Positions 36,913 to 46,211 of a DNA stretch of 64,000 nt are shown one piece after another. Below the pieces are notes generated by a model. It ran no database searches. It was not told the origin of the DNA and saw nothing but the letters and a program-made list of their open reading frames with translations. The stretch is from Rubrivivax sp. (GTDB lineage: Bacteria; Pseudomonadota; Gammaproteobacteria; Burkholderiales; Burkholderiaceae_C), in assembly GCA_022842595.1 (NCBI GenBank), contig JALHPF010000015.1, forward strand, positions 62,001 to 126,000, given 5' to 3'. The translations under genes were made by a program, and so were the position numbers. Within the stretch, counting starts at the first letter, position 1; the number at the start of each line of letters is the position of its first letter.

Positions 36913-37752
36913 ATGAACGACGACCTGCGCGCCGCTGGCGCTGAAACCGGTGAGGGTGGTGAAGCCGCTGCCTTGCGCCCTCGGCGCAAGGGCATCTACA
37001 TGCTGCCGAACGCCGTCACCCTGGCGGCGCTGTTCGCGGGCTTCTACAGCATCGTGATGGCGATGAACGGCCGCTTCGACGTGGCCTGCATCGGTATCTT
37101 CTGCGCCGCCGTGCTCGACAGTCTGGACGGCCGCGTGGCGCGCATGACGAACACGCAAAGCGCGTTTGGCGAGCAGATGGACAGCCTGTGCGACATGGTC
37201 AGCTTCGGCCTGGCGCCGGCATTGATCATCCTTGAATGGTCGCTGAAGGGCCTGGGAAAGCCGGGCTGGATCGCGGCCTTCGTCTACTGCGCCGCCGGGG
37301 CGCTGCGGCTGGCGCGCTTCAACACCAACATCGGTGTCGTCGACAAGCGCTTCTTCCAGGGGCTGCCCAGCCCGGCGGCGGCAGCACTCGTCATCGGCTT
37401 CATCCTCGTCATGGACGATGCCGGCTTCAAGGACGTGTCCAGCACCCCCTGGATCGCCTGGACGGCCTGGGGCATCACGCTCTATGCCGGCCTGACGATG
37501 GTGACCAATGTGCCGTTCTACAGCTTCAAGGGCATCGGCGGCCGGCGCAGCGTGCCGTTTGCAGCCATCGTGGCCGTGGCGCTGGGCATTGCTTTCGTCA
37601 GCATCCATCCGCCGATCGTGCTGTTCGCGGTGTTCGTGGCTTACGGCCTGTCGGGCTATGGCATGTACGTCTGGCGCAAGATGAAGGGCAAGCCGGTGAG
37701 CGTGATCGCGATCTCGACCGACGAGCCCGACGAGAAGGGCCTGCATCAATGA
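36913..37752 (+). CDS. pssA: CDP-diacylglycerol-serine O-phosphatidyltransferase
   Basis: A 279-residue integral membrane enzyme making phosphatidylserine, the precursor of phosphatidylethanolamine. The CDP-alcohol phosphatidyltransferase motif D-G-x2-A-R-x8-G-x3-D-x3-D is complete in DGRVARMTNTQSAFGEQMDS, continuing LCDMVSFG (residues about 73-100). Several membrane helices are visible, e.g. NAVTLAALFAGFYSIVMAM, WIAAFVYCAAGALRLARF, AALVIGFILVMDDAG, AAIVAVALGIAFVSI and IVLFAVFVAYGLSGYGM. The N-terminus is charged and variable. ATG 36913 lies 31 bases after ilvC, so it may share that transcript. The leuA attenuator begins directly after its stop. Confidence 0.96.
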   Translation: MNDDLRAAGAETGEGGEAAALRPRRKGIYMLPNAVTLAALFAGFYSIVMAMNGRFDVACIGIFCAAVLDSLDGRVARMTNTQSAFGEQMDSLCDMVSFGLAPALIILEWSLKGLGKPGWIAAFVYCAAGALRLARFNTNIGVVDKRFFQGLPSPAAAALVIGFILVMDDAGFKDVSSTPWIAWTAWGITLYAGLTMVTNVPFYSFKGIGGRRSVPFAAIVAVALGIAFVSIHPPIVLFAVFVAYGLSGYGMYVWRKMKGKPVSVIAISTDEPDEKGLHQ

Positions 37753-37763
37753 AGCAGCACGCG

Positions 37764-37772
37764 TGCTACATT
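37764..37772 (+). promoter_or_regulatory. Extended -10 promoter for leuA
   Basis: TGCTACATT matches the extended -10 consensus with two differences in the hexamer. The transcription start expected 6-8 bases downstream is 37778-37780, which is the first codon of the leader peptide, so the leader would be read from a leaderless message. A TTGACA at 37772-37777 lies here too, but no -10 follows at the right distance. Confidence 0.45.
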
Positions 37773-37778
37773 TGACAG

Positions 37779-37838
37779 GTGAACACGTTCAACGCCGCCA
37801 CCGTGCTAAGCCTGCTAGGAACCCTGCGGGTGCGCTGA
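37779..37838 (+). CDS. leuL: leuA leader peptide (attenuator peptide)
   Basis: A 19-codon frame, GTG to TGA, reading MNTFNAATVLSLLGTLRVR. Four of the 19 residues are Leu and two of those use CTA, which is very rare in such GC-rich genomes; a Val precedes and follows the Leu cluster. The frame is closed by a TGA directly upstream (37773-37775), so GTG is its only start. No ribosome-binding site is seen, in keeping with a leaderless start at the predicted transcription start. It is followed by competing RNA stems and an intrinsic terminator before leuA, as in classical leucine attenuators. Shortage of Leu-tRNA would stall the ribosome on CTA codons and favour the antiterminator. Confidence 0.68.
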   Translation: MNTFNAATVLSLLGTLRVR

Positions 37839-37896
37839 TCGCTGCTTGACTGTTTTCCCCCACATTCCGATCAACGGCCCGCCAGCGCAAGCAGCG
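37836..37896 (+). promoter_or_regulatory. Antiterminator stems of the leuA attenuator
   Basis: CGCTGCTTG (37840-37848) is fully complementary to CAAGCAGCG (37888-37896), which spans the terminator loop and the first 3 bases of its right arm. TGATCG (37836-37841) is also complementary to CGATCA (37868-37873), which touches the left arm. Either pairing would compete with the terminator. A small hairpin ACCC-TGC-GGGT (37821-37831) covers the end of the leader peptide. Confidence 0.6.
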
Positions 37897-37907
37897 GGCC
37901 GTTTTTT
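37873..37907 (+). terminator. Intrinsic terminator upstream of leuA
   Basis: AACGGCCCGC (37873-37882) pairs perfectly with GCGGGCCGTT (37894-37903) around an 11-base loop, and six T follow from 37902 to 37907. It lies 41 bases before the leuA start and after the leader peptide, so it serves as the attenuator terminator. It may also end pssA transcripts. Confidence 0.88.
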
Positions 37908-37948
37908 CGTTTCCAGGCTGCTTGCTTGAACCCCACTGAAAGCCAGAC

Positions 37949-39490
<1,542 letters not shown>

Positions 39491-39559
39491 ACCGGGTTCA
39501 AGCGCACCTGCCGGACGAGACGAAGTTCGACTTGAAGAAATAGTGCCAAGTTTTTGATC

Positions 39560-39588
39560 TTGCATGTGTTTTTCGAGTCGCCTACACT
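39560..39588 (+). promoter_or_regulatory. Promoter of the PbpG-like gene
   Basis: TTGCAT (39560-39565) and TACACT (39583-39588) are 17 bases apart and lie 28 bases before the GTG start. Both hexamers are imperfect but the spacing is ideal and the surrounding bases are unusually AT-rich. Confidence 0.5.
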
Positions 39589-39616
39589 TTGGTTTGGCAG
39601 GTGAGCGAGGACGGCC

Positions 39617-40798
39617 GTGGCATACAGATTTCGACGTACATTGAACAGCCTGGCCGGGCTGCTGATTGCCCTGAGCGTGGGCATGGCCCCCTGGGTCAGC
39701 AGTGAGGCGGCCAGCAAGGCCAAGCCTGCAGCCAGCAAGGCGCAAAAGACGCAAAAGGCGAAGGCGAAGCCGCAGCCAGCAGCCCGCAAAGCCGCCGCCA
39801 AGGCTCCGCGTGGTCAGGCCCGGGCCGAGAAGGCGCTGCCACGCAGCAAGGCCCGCAGCGTGGCCGGCAACGGGCTGCGCGCGCCGAAGCGCCAGATGGC
39901 AGCGCGACTGGCCCCGCCGCCGCGGCCTTCGTTTGGCCAGATCTACGGCCTGCATGCCACCGACGATGAGCTCGACCTGAAGTCCAGCGTGGCCCTGGTC
40001 GTCGACCAGGACACCAACGAGGTGCTGTTCAGCAAGAATCCTGAAGCGGTGCTGCCCATCGCCTCGATCACCAAGCTGATGACGGCCCTGGTGGTCACCG
40101 AAGCCGGTCTGCCTCTGCACGAAGCGCTGACGGTGGTCCGCGACGACGTCGACGCCACTGCCGGCAATCGTTCACGCCTGCAGGAAGGCACCGAACTCAG
40201 CCGTGGCGAGATGTTGCACCTGTCGCTGATGGCGTCGGAAAACCGCGCAGCGCATGTGCTGGGCCGCACCTACCCAGGCGGCATGGGCGCCTTCGTCACG
40301 GCCATGAACCGCAAGGCCCGCGAACTGGGCATGCGCGACACGCGCTACGTCGAGCCCACCGGCCTGTCCAGCGACAACCAGTCCAGCGCCCGTGATCTGA
40401 CGCAGCTGGTGCGCGCGGCCATGGCCCACCCGATCATCCGCGAGCTGTCCACCTCACTCGAAGCCAGCGTTCCCGTGGGCGCCAAGCAGGTCCAGGTCCA
40501 GTTCCGGAACACCAATGGCCTGGTGCGCAACCCGGAATGGGAAATCGGCCTGCAGAAGACCGGCTACATCTCGGCCGCGGGCCGCTGCGTCGTGATGCAG
40601 GCTGAAATGGCCGGGCGCAAGCTGATCATGGTGCTGCTGGATTCGGCCGGCAAGTATTCGCGCATCGGCGACGCCGAGCGCCTGCGCAAGTGGGTGGCCG
40701 ACACTTCGCTGGTGCCAGCGCTGGCACCCGCCGCGGCACGTGTCGCGCCGATGTCGGCCGGTTTGCCGGCCGGCGCTTCCACGGTTCAGCCGCGATAG
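39617..40798 (+). CDS. D-alanyl-D-alanine endopeptidase (PbpG/PBP7-like)
   Basis: A 393-residue penicillin-binding serine peptidase that cleaves peptidoglycan cross-links in the periplasm. A signal peptide (residues 1-32, LNSLAGLLIALSVGMAPWVS then SEAAS) is followed by a Lys/Ala/Pro-rich linker of about 60 residues that is longer than usual. The catalytic motifs are complete: SITK near residue 150 (Ser-x-x-Lys), SEN near 208 and KTG near 315 (QKTGYISAAGRCVV). GTG 39617 is preceded by GAGGA with 6-base spacing; no ATG gives a full signal peptide. Its 3' end overlaps the convergent IclR gene by 13 bases. A D-alanyl-D-alanine carboxypeptidase role is the main alternative. Confidence 0.92.
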   Translation: MAYRFRRTLNSLAGLLIALSVGMAPWVSSEAASKAKPAASKAQKTQKAKAKPQPAARKAAAKAPRGQARAEKALPRSKARSVAGNGLRAPKRQMAARLAPPPRPSFGQIYGLHATDDELDLKSSVALVVDQDTNEVLFSKNPEAVLPIASITKLMTALVVTEAGLPLHEALTVVRDDVDATAGNRSRLQEGTELSRGEMLHLSLMASENRAAHVLGRTYPGGMGAFVTAMNRKARELGMRDTRYVEPTGLSSDNQSSARDLTQLVRAAMAHPIIRELSTSLEASVPVGAKQVQVQFRNTNGLVRNPEWEIGLQKTGYISAAGRCVVMQAEMAGRKLIMVLLDSAGKYSRIGDAERLRKWVADTSLVPALAPAAARVAPMSAGLPAGASTVQPR

Positions 40799-41553
40799 CC
40801 CAGGGCGGTCGAGATTTCGGCGGCCGTGGCCTTCACACGGTCGAGCCAGCTTTCTTCCAGCCGGTCGGCCGGCGCCGACACCGACAGGCCGGCCACCAGT
40901 TTCGACTGGTCGTCGAAGATGCCGGCGGCCATGCAGCGGACGCCGAGCTCCAGCTCTTCATCGTCCCGCGCCCAGCCGTTCAGCCGCACCTGTTGCAGTT
41001 CACGTTCCAGCCGCGCCAGGTCGGTGATGCTGTTGCGGGTGTGGCCGGTCAGCCCCGTGCGCGTGGCGTAGTTGCGCACGCGCATCGGGTCGTCATGTGC
41101 CAGGAAGAGCTTGCCCACGGAAGTCAGGTGCAGCGGCGCATGGCCGCCGATGGCCCGCACCACCTGCATGCCCGAACGTTCGCTGTAGGCGCGTTCGATG
41201 TACACGATCTCGTCGCCCTGGCGCATCGACAGGTTCACCGGCTGGTGCGTGAGCTTGTGCAGATCGCGCATCGGCACCAGCGCTGCGTCGCGAACGTCCA
41301 GCCGCGCCTTCACCAGGTTGCCAAGTTCCAGCAGGCGCATGCCCAGCCGGTAACTGCCGGCCTGCGGGCGGTCGACATAGCGGCCGATGGCCAGGTCGTT
41401 CAGGATGCGGTGCGCCGTCGAGGGGTGCAGCCCCGTGCGTTCGCTGATGTCCTTCAGGGACACCGGATCCTGCTGCGAGGCGAGCATATCGAGCACGGCG
41501 AAGGCCCGTTCCAGAACCTGGATGGTGGGTGTGGCTGCGGCCTTGTCGGTCAT
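40786..41553 (-). CDS. IclR-family transcriptional regulator
   Basis: A 255-residue regulator with an N-terminal winged helix-turn-helix (TIQVLERAFAVLDMLASQQD at residues 9-28, then LKDISERTGLHPSTAHRILN near 33) and a C-terminal effector domain (residues about 80-250) with LHKLTHQPVNLSMRQGDEIV, GGHAPLHLTSVGKLFLAHD and GVRCMAAGIFDDQSKLVAGL. The effector is unknown. ATG 41553 fits the family; the frame upstream runs into the neighbouring gene. It is divergent from the TIGR03790 gene with 47 bases between the starts, so it may control that gene as well as itself. Confidence 0.93.
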   Translation of the reverse strand: MTDKAAATPTIQVLERAFAVLDMLASQQDPVSLKDISERTGLHPSTAHRILNDLAIGRYVDRPQAGSYRLGMRLLELGNLVKARLDVRDAALVPMRDLHKLTHQPVNLSMRQGDEIVYIERAYSERSGMQVVRAIGGHAPLHLTSVGKLFLAHDDPMRVRNYATRTGLTGHTRNSITDLARLERELQQVRLNGWARDDEELELGVRCMAAGIFDDQSKLVAGLSVSAPADRLEESWLDRVKATAAEISTALGYRG

Positions 41554-41600
41554 GTCGATACGATGGAGTGCATGGGCTCTGCAATGTGGAAAAACGCCGA

Positions 41601-43082
41601 ATGAGATTTTGCATCGCGGAAAGCGGAATTGCATACCGGAAGTTTGGGTGGTGTCGAAAGCCGCTGCTGGCGATGGCGATGGCGATGGCGGCGGGCGCCG
41701 CTTCCACCCAAGCTGCCGAACTGAAGCCCGAAGTCGTGGACGCCATCCGCCGTGCCGCCGAGGCGGCGAGCGCCCCGGCGCCGCGCTACCCGGTGCTGCC
41801 GGCTGCGCCCTTTGCGGGCTCGGCCGCTGCCCCCGCAGCTTCTCCTTCTGCGGTGCCCGCACCCGCCGCCAGGCCTGCCGAGCGGCCTGCCTCCAACCTG
41901 TTGCCGGCGCCCCCGCCCCGTTCGCCGCCGGCTTCGGTGCCGCCCACGCGCATCCAGGGCCGGCTGCAGGTCGCGGACATCGGCCTCGTCATCAACACCG
42001 CCGACCCCTATTCGGTGGCCGTGGGCGAGCACTACATCCGCCGCCGCGGCCTGTCGCGCAACCAGGTGCTGCGCCTTGCGCTGCCCACCGCCAGCACGCT
42101 CACGCTCGAGGAATTCGAGCATCTGCGCGGTCGCATCGACCTGCGTTTCGGCCGCAAAACCCAGGCCGTGGTGCTGGCCTGGGCGCAGCCGTATGCGGTG
42201 GGCTGCAATTCGATCGGCGGTGCGCTGGCGCTGGGCTACGACGCAGCCTTGTGCGAAAACAGCTGCAAGCCGTCGCGCCCGTCGAAGTACTTCAACGCAG
42301 CGACGGCCCGGCCGTATGCCGATCTGGGCATGCGGCTGTCGATGCACCTCGCAGCGCCCAGCATCGAGGCAGCACGCGAGCTCATCGACCGCGGCGCGCT
42401 GGCCGACGGCAGCCTGGCGCTGCGCGATCGCCAGCCGGTCAGCGTGATGCTGCTGACCAGCAACGACGCCGCACGTGCCGTTCGCACGCAGCTTTACCCA
42501 CCCGCCGGACCCCTGCCTGGCCTGGGTGTGAACGTGCGCGTCGAGCCTTCCCTGGTGCTGCCGGCGGCGCGCCGCGTGCTGATGGTGAGCACAGGCGCAG
42601 TCAGGTTGGACTTCCCCAGCCCGCTGGACTGGGTGCCGGGGGGGCTGGGCGACCATCTCACCTCGTACGGCGGTGCCATCGACCCCTGGCATGGTCAGAG
42701 CACGGTGATGGAGTGGATCGCATCCGGGGCCACGGCCAGCCATGGCACGGTCAGCGAGCCGTGCAATCACCTGCAGAAGTTTCCGCACCCCCAGGTGCTG
42801 CTGTTGCACTACCTGCAAGGCGCCACTGCGCTCGAGGCCTACTGGAAGAGCGTGGCCTGGCCGCAGCAGGCGATGTTCGTCGGTGAACCGCTGGCTGCAC
42901 CTTTCGCCGTGCCAGCCTGGGCGCAGGCTGCGGCCGAGGCTGCAGCCGCCTCGGCCGCGGCTGCATCCGGTCAGCCACCGGTTGCCGTGCCGGTGGCTGC
43001 GCCGCCAGCGCCTGCCGTGCCACCGGCTACGAACGGTCCGGCGTCGCCGCTTCCGCCATCGTCGGCACCGGCGCCTGGCTAG
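41601..43082 (+). CDS. TIGR03790 family protein
   Basis: A 493-residue protein of the TIGR03790 family, described as occurring almost only in species with exosortase. An atypical exported N-terminus (LLAMAMAMAAGAASTQAAE) includes a repeated GATGGC codon pair and is followed by a Pro/Ala-rich stretch. The conserved core runs from about residue 120 to 430: DIGLVINTADPYSVAVGEHY, VVLAWAQPYAVGCNSIGGAL, NDAARAVRTQLYPPAG, SYGGAIDPWHGQSTVMEWIA and GATASHGTVSEPCNHLQKFP. The C-terminal 60 residues are Ala/Pro-rich. No enzyme motif is recognised. ATG 41601 was chosen as the only start before the signal-like region. The last 56 bases overlap the convergent hpnE. Confidence 0.87.
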   Translation: MRFCIAESGIAYRKFGWCRKPLLAMAMAMAAGAASTQAAELKPEVVDAIRRAAEAASAPAPRYPVLPAAPFAGSAAAPAASPSAVPAPAARPAERPASNLLPAPPPRSPPASVPPTRIQGRLQVADIGLVINTADPYSVAVGEHYIRRRGLSRNQVLRLALPTASTLTLEEFEHLRGRIDLRFGRKTQAVVLAWAQPYAVGCNSIGGALALGYDAALCENSCKPSRPSKYFNAATARPYADLGMRLSMHLAAPSIEAARELIDRGALADGSLALRDRQPVSVMLLTSNDAARAVRTQLYPPAGPLPGLGVNVRVEPSLVLPAARRVLMVSTGAVRLDFPSPLDWVPGGLGDHLTSYGGAIDPWHGQSTVMEWIASGATASHGTVSEPCNHLQKFPHPQVLLLHYLQGATALEAYWKSVAWPQQAMFVGEPLAAPFAVPAWAQAAAEAAAASAAAASGQPPVAVPVAAPPAPAVPPATNGPASPLPPSSAPAPG

Positions 43083-44382
43083 GCCGCATCGGCCGGCTGT
43101 CTGCCGAGGCATGCATCGCGGCGGCGGCGGCTTCACCCGATCGCACCGCCCCTTCGAGCGTGGCGGGGTAGGGGCCTTCCACGTAGTCGCCCGCGGCCAG
43201 AAGCCCCGGTGCGACGTCCGCAGGCGGGCGGTCCAGGGTGGGCGTGCAGCGGAAGGTGGCGCGCTTTTCGACGAGCACCTTCAGTACGGTCGGCGGTGTC
43301 GGCCAGGTGCCGGCGGCGAAGGCTGAACGGGCCTGCTGCAACACGGCGCGACCCGTGGCTTCAGGCCCGGCCTCGGCCCAGCGCCGGGCGCCGCTCACGA
43401 CGAAGGCGAAAAGACCCGGGCTGGCGCCGAGCGCACCATGGTCGAAGGCAAACTGCGCCGGTGCCTGTGCCCCTTCCACCAGGGCCGTCATGGCCGAAGG
43501 CAGCCTGGCCCCCGGGCATTGCAGGTAGACGGTGACGATCGGCTCGTAGCCAAGGGCGCGGGCGCGTGCCGCCCAGGCAGGCGCATGGACTTCGGCCAGA
43601 CGCGCGGCCTCGCTGGCCGTGCAGGCCAGCAGCACCTGGTCGAAGCTGTCGCCGTCGACCTGCCAGCCTTCGCCCTGGCGCTGCAGCTTCTGCACGCGGC
43701 GGTTGAACCGCAGCTGCGCACCGCGGGCCTGCAGCCAGGCATGGGCCGGGTGCGGAAGCAGGGCGTCCAGCGGCCGCTTCGGCAGCAGCAGGTCGGCGGA
43801 GCCGCGGCCGGAAAACAGCGCGTCCTTCAGAACCGTCAGCAGCACCTGGGCGCTGGCGTCCTGGGCGGGGGTGTTCAGTGCGGCCACGCACAGTGGGTCG
43901 ATCAGCAGTTCCCGCACGGCCGGGGGCAGGCCGGCACACAGCTGGGCAACGGTGGTGCCCGGCGCGCAGCGAAACCCGGCGGCAGCCCAGTGGCCGGCGG
44001 CGGTGAGCAGGGCACTGCGCTCGCGCCAGCCCCAGCCGCGGCAGCTGGCCACGGCGCGCACGAAGGCCAGCACCGGGTGGCCGGCCGGCATCTGCAGACC
44101 GCGGCCATCGGGGTAGCGCAAGGTCAGCGGCTGGCGGTGCAGCACAGTGGCGGGATCGACGCCGACGCTGCCCATCAGGTCCAGCGTGCGCGTGTAGGCG
44201 CCGATCAGGATGTGCTGGCCGTTGTCGAGCTCGCGTGTACCGACCGTCACGCCGCGCGCCCTGCCGCCGAGGTGGCCCGCCATCTCGAGCAATGTCACGC
44301 GGTGGCCGGCCTGGGTGGCCCGTACCGCCGCTGCCAGCCCCGCCCAGCCGCCGCCGACGATGGCGATGCGCAGGGGCACCAT
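43027..44382 (-). CDS. hpnE: Hydroxysqualene dehydroxylase
   Basis: A 451-residue FAD-dependent amine-oxidase-fold enzyme that reduces hydroxysqualene to squalene, the last step of the HpnCDE route. The dinucleotide motif IAIVGGGWAGLAAAVRATQAG is at residues 6-26, LGGRARG near 38, ELDNGQHILIGAYTRTLDLM near 51, and the C-terminal FAD site GLLAAGDYVEGPYPATLEGAVRSG near 402 is intact. ATG 44382 is 1 base after the hpnD stop, so the three genes are a coupled operon. The product probably enters the membrane path to hopanoids. Its final 56 bases are shared with the convergent TIGR03790 gene. Confidence 0.95.
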   Translation of the reverse strand: MVPLRIAIVGGGWAGLAAAVRATQAGHRVTLLEMAGHLGGRARGVTVGTRELDNGQHILIGAYTRTLDLMGSVGVDPATVLHRQPLTLRYPDGRGLQMPAGHPVLAFVRAVASCRGWGWRERSALLTAAGHWAAAGFRCAPGTTVAQLCAGLPPAVRELLIDPLCVAALNTPAQDASAQVLLTVLKDALFSGRGSADLLLPKRPLDALLPHPAHAWLQARGAQLRFNRRVQKLQRQGEGWQVDGDSFDQVLLACTASEAARLAEVHAPAWAARARALGYEPIVTVYLQCPGARLPSAMTALVEGAQAPAQFAFDHGALGASPGLFAFVVSGARRWAEAGPEATGRAVLQQARSAFAAGTWPTPPTVLKVLVEKRATFRCTPTLDRPPADVAPGLLAAGDYVEGPYPATLEGAVRSGEAAAAAMHASADSRPMRPSQAPVPTMAEAATPDRS

Positions 44383-44383
44383 C

Positions 44384-45232
44384 TCAGCGCCCCCGCAGCT
44401 GCGTCAGCGTCGCCAGCCACAGCTTGCGCAATGGCGTCAGCGAGGTGCGCTGGTGCAGCACCTGGAAGCCCTGGGACTCGATGTCGCGCAGCAGCGAACG
44501 GTAGATGTTGGCCATCATCAAGCCCGGTTTCTGGGCATTGCGGTCGGCCTCGGGCAGCAGCTTCAATGCCGCGTCGTAGGTGGCATGGGCGCGTTCGGCC
44601 TGGAACTTCATCAGCGCCGTGAAACGTTCGCTGTAGCCCCAGGGTTTTTCGCGTTTCAGGATCTCGTGGGCTTTCACCTCGAACCGCTGCAGCTCGTTCA
44701 CGGGCAGGTAGATGCGCCCGCGCCGGGCGTCGTCGCCGACGTCACGGATGATGTTCGTCAGCTGCATTGCCTGGCCCAGCTGGTGCGCGTACTGCACCGT
44801 GGCGTCCTGGCTGCGGCCGAAGATGTTGGCCGCCACTTCACCCACGACGCCGGCCACCAGGTGGCAGTAGCGCTGCAGGGCAGGGTAGTCCAGGAATCGC
44901 GTCTGCTGCAGGTCGGTGAGACAGCCGTCGATGATGGCGTTCAGGTGATCGGCCGTGATGCCGTAGTCGGCAGTGCGCGGCATCAGGGCCTTCATCACCG
45001 GGTGGCCGGGGTTGCCGGCGTAGGCGCGCGCCACTTCGTCACGCCACCAGGCCAGCTTGGCGCCGGCCACGCTGGGGTCGGCCACTTCGTCGACGACGTC
45101 ATCGACCTCCCGGCAGAAGGCGTAGAAGGCAGTGATCGCCGCGCGTCGTGGCGGTGGCAGGAACAGGAAGGCGTAATAGAACGACGAACCGCTGCGTGCG
45201 GCCTTGTCCTGAACGTACTGCTCGGGGGTCAT
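44384..45232 (-). CDS. hpnD: Presqualene diphosphate synthase
   Basis: A 282-residue squalene/phytoene-synthase-fold enzyme that joins two farnesyl diphosphates to presqualene diphosphate. The two Asp-rich motifs are FCREVDDVVDEVADP near residue 40 and TNIIRDVGDDARRGRIYLP near 156. The sequence SGSSFYYAFLFLPPPRRAAI near 15 is typical of HpnD. ATG 45232 shares its A with the hpnC stop (TGATG), and hpnE follows after 1 base. The enzyme acts at the cytoplasmic side of the membrane. No squalene-hopene cyclase is in the window. Confidence 0.95.
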   Translation of the reverse strand: MTPEQYVQDKAARSGSSFYYAFLFLPPPRRAAITAFYAFCREVDDVVDEVADPSVAGAKLAWWRDEVARAYAGNPGHPVMKALMPRTADYGITADHLNAIIDGCLTDLQQTRFLDYPALQRYCHLVAGVVGEVAANIFGRSQDATVQYAHQLGQAMQLTNIIRDVGDDARRGRIYLPVNELQRFEVKAHEILKREKPWGYSERFTALMKFQAERAHATYDAALKLLPEADRNAQKPGLMMANIYRSLLRDIESQGFQVLHQRTSLTPLRKLWLATLTQLRGR

Positions 45233-46062
45233 CAGGCCAGATGTTTCAATGTGGCGGCGCGCCAGACCAGCCAGGGCAGGTCGGTGGCCGACAGGGTGGG
45301 GCGATGGGCCAGGGCAGCATGGTCCATGCGTTCGATCTTCTGCAGGATGCGCAAGCCGCCGGCCACCACGCCGCGCAGTTCCCAGCCCGCCCGGCCGGGC
45401 ACGCGCGTGGCCAGTGGCGCGCCTTGCAGCATCAGGCTGCGGGCCCAGTCGCAGAGTGCGGCCACCAGGACGCGGCCGGCCGTGCTGTCGCGTGCGGCGG
45501 CCAGGTCGTCGGCCGGCACGCCATGCGCCACGCGGTCGGTTTCTGGCACGTAGCAGCGGCCGCGCGGGCCGTCGACGCTCAGGTCCTGCCAGAAATTGAT
45601 GAGTTGCAGGGCGGTGCAGATGGCGTCGGACTGCTGCAGCGAGCGGGCGTCCTGGATGCCGTACAAGTGCAGCAGCAGCCGTCCGATCGGATTGGCCGAG
45701 CGGCGGCAGTAGTCCAGCAGGCCCGAGCGGTCGGCATAAGGCGGGTTGCGCACGTCTTGCTCGAAGGCGTCCAGCAAGTCGTGCAGTGGGTTCGCCGGCA
45801 GTCGGAACTGGGCGACGCGTTGCGCGAGTGGCACGAACACGCGCTGCCAGCGCGGGCCGGCTGGCTGGCCCGCCAGGGCCAGCCGCAGGTCGGCCCGGTA
45901 GGCCCGCAGTTCGGCCAGGCGTTCAGCAGGCACGGCAGCGCCCTCGTCGGCGATGTCGTCGGCGGTTCTGGCGAAGTGGTAGATGGCCACGACAGCCGGG
46001 CGCAGCGCCGGCGGGCACAGGACGGAGGCAACGGGAAAGTTTTCGTAATGATCGACGGGCAC
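45232..46062 (-). CDS. hpnC: Squalene synthase HpnC (hydroxysqualene-forming)
   Basis: A 276-residue squalene/phytoene-synthase-fold enzyme that converts presqualene diphosphate to hydroxysqualene. The N-terminal HYENFPVASVLCPPALRPAV and Asp motif FARTADDIADEGAA near residue 30 are followed by the second motif LINFWQDLSVDGPRGRCYVP near 152. The start is GTG 46062-46060; no ATG is available near the family N-terminus. It heads the hpnC-hpnD-hpnE operon and is divergent from the RND efflux genes; the 149-base gap holds the efflux promoter and a palindrome that could also affect hpnC. Confidence 0.94.
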   Translation of the reverse strand: MPVDHYENFPVASVLCPPALRPAVVAIYHFARTADDIADEGAAVPAERLAELRAYRADLRLALAGQPAGPRWQRVFVPLAQRVAQFRLPANPLHDLLDAFEQDVRNPPYADRSGLLDYCRRSANPIGRLLLHLYGIQDARSLQQSDAICTALQLINFWQDLSVDGPRGRCYVPETDRVAHGVPADDLAAARDSTAGRVLVAALCDWARSLMLQGAPLATRVPGRAGWELRGVVAGGLRILQKIERMDHAALAHRPTLSATDLPWLVWRAATLKHLA

Positions 46063-46123
46063 GGGCCCGATTCTGCCGGTGCTTGGACGGTGCAGATGGC
46101 GAGCCGCGCTGCCGAACGGCCAA

Positions 46124-46152
46124 TTGACAGCGCCAAGGGGCGTTCATACATT
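46124..46152 (+). promoter_or_regulatory. Near-consensus promoter of the RND efflux genes
   Basis: TTGACA (46124-46129) is a perfect -35 and TACATT (46147-46152) a good -10 with an ideal 17-base spacer. It lies 60 bases before the adaptor start. A strong promoter overlapped by an operator is the classic design for a repressed efflux pump. Confidence 0.8.
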
Positions 46153-46166
46153 ACTGACCAGTCAGT
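46153..46166 (+). promoter_or_regulatory. TetR-type operator ACTGACCAGTCAGT
   Basis: ACTGAC and GTCAGT are perfect inverted arms around CA, directly after the -10 element and over the expected transcription start. The form matches operators of TetR/AcrR-family repressors of efflux pumps. No tetR-like gene is adjacent, so the repressor must be encoded elsewhere. Confidence 0.7.
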
Positions 46167-46211
46167 CATTAACGGGTGATGACTCCGCCATCCCCGACAC
46201 GGAAACGCCCC

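Noticed and set aside
37772..37777. Perfect TTGACA as a -35 box upstream of leuA
   Set aside because: No -10 hexamer lies 16-18 bases downstream, and its use would leave the leader peptide start untranscribed. The overlapping extended -10 at 37764-37772 fits better.
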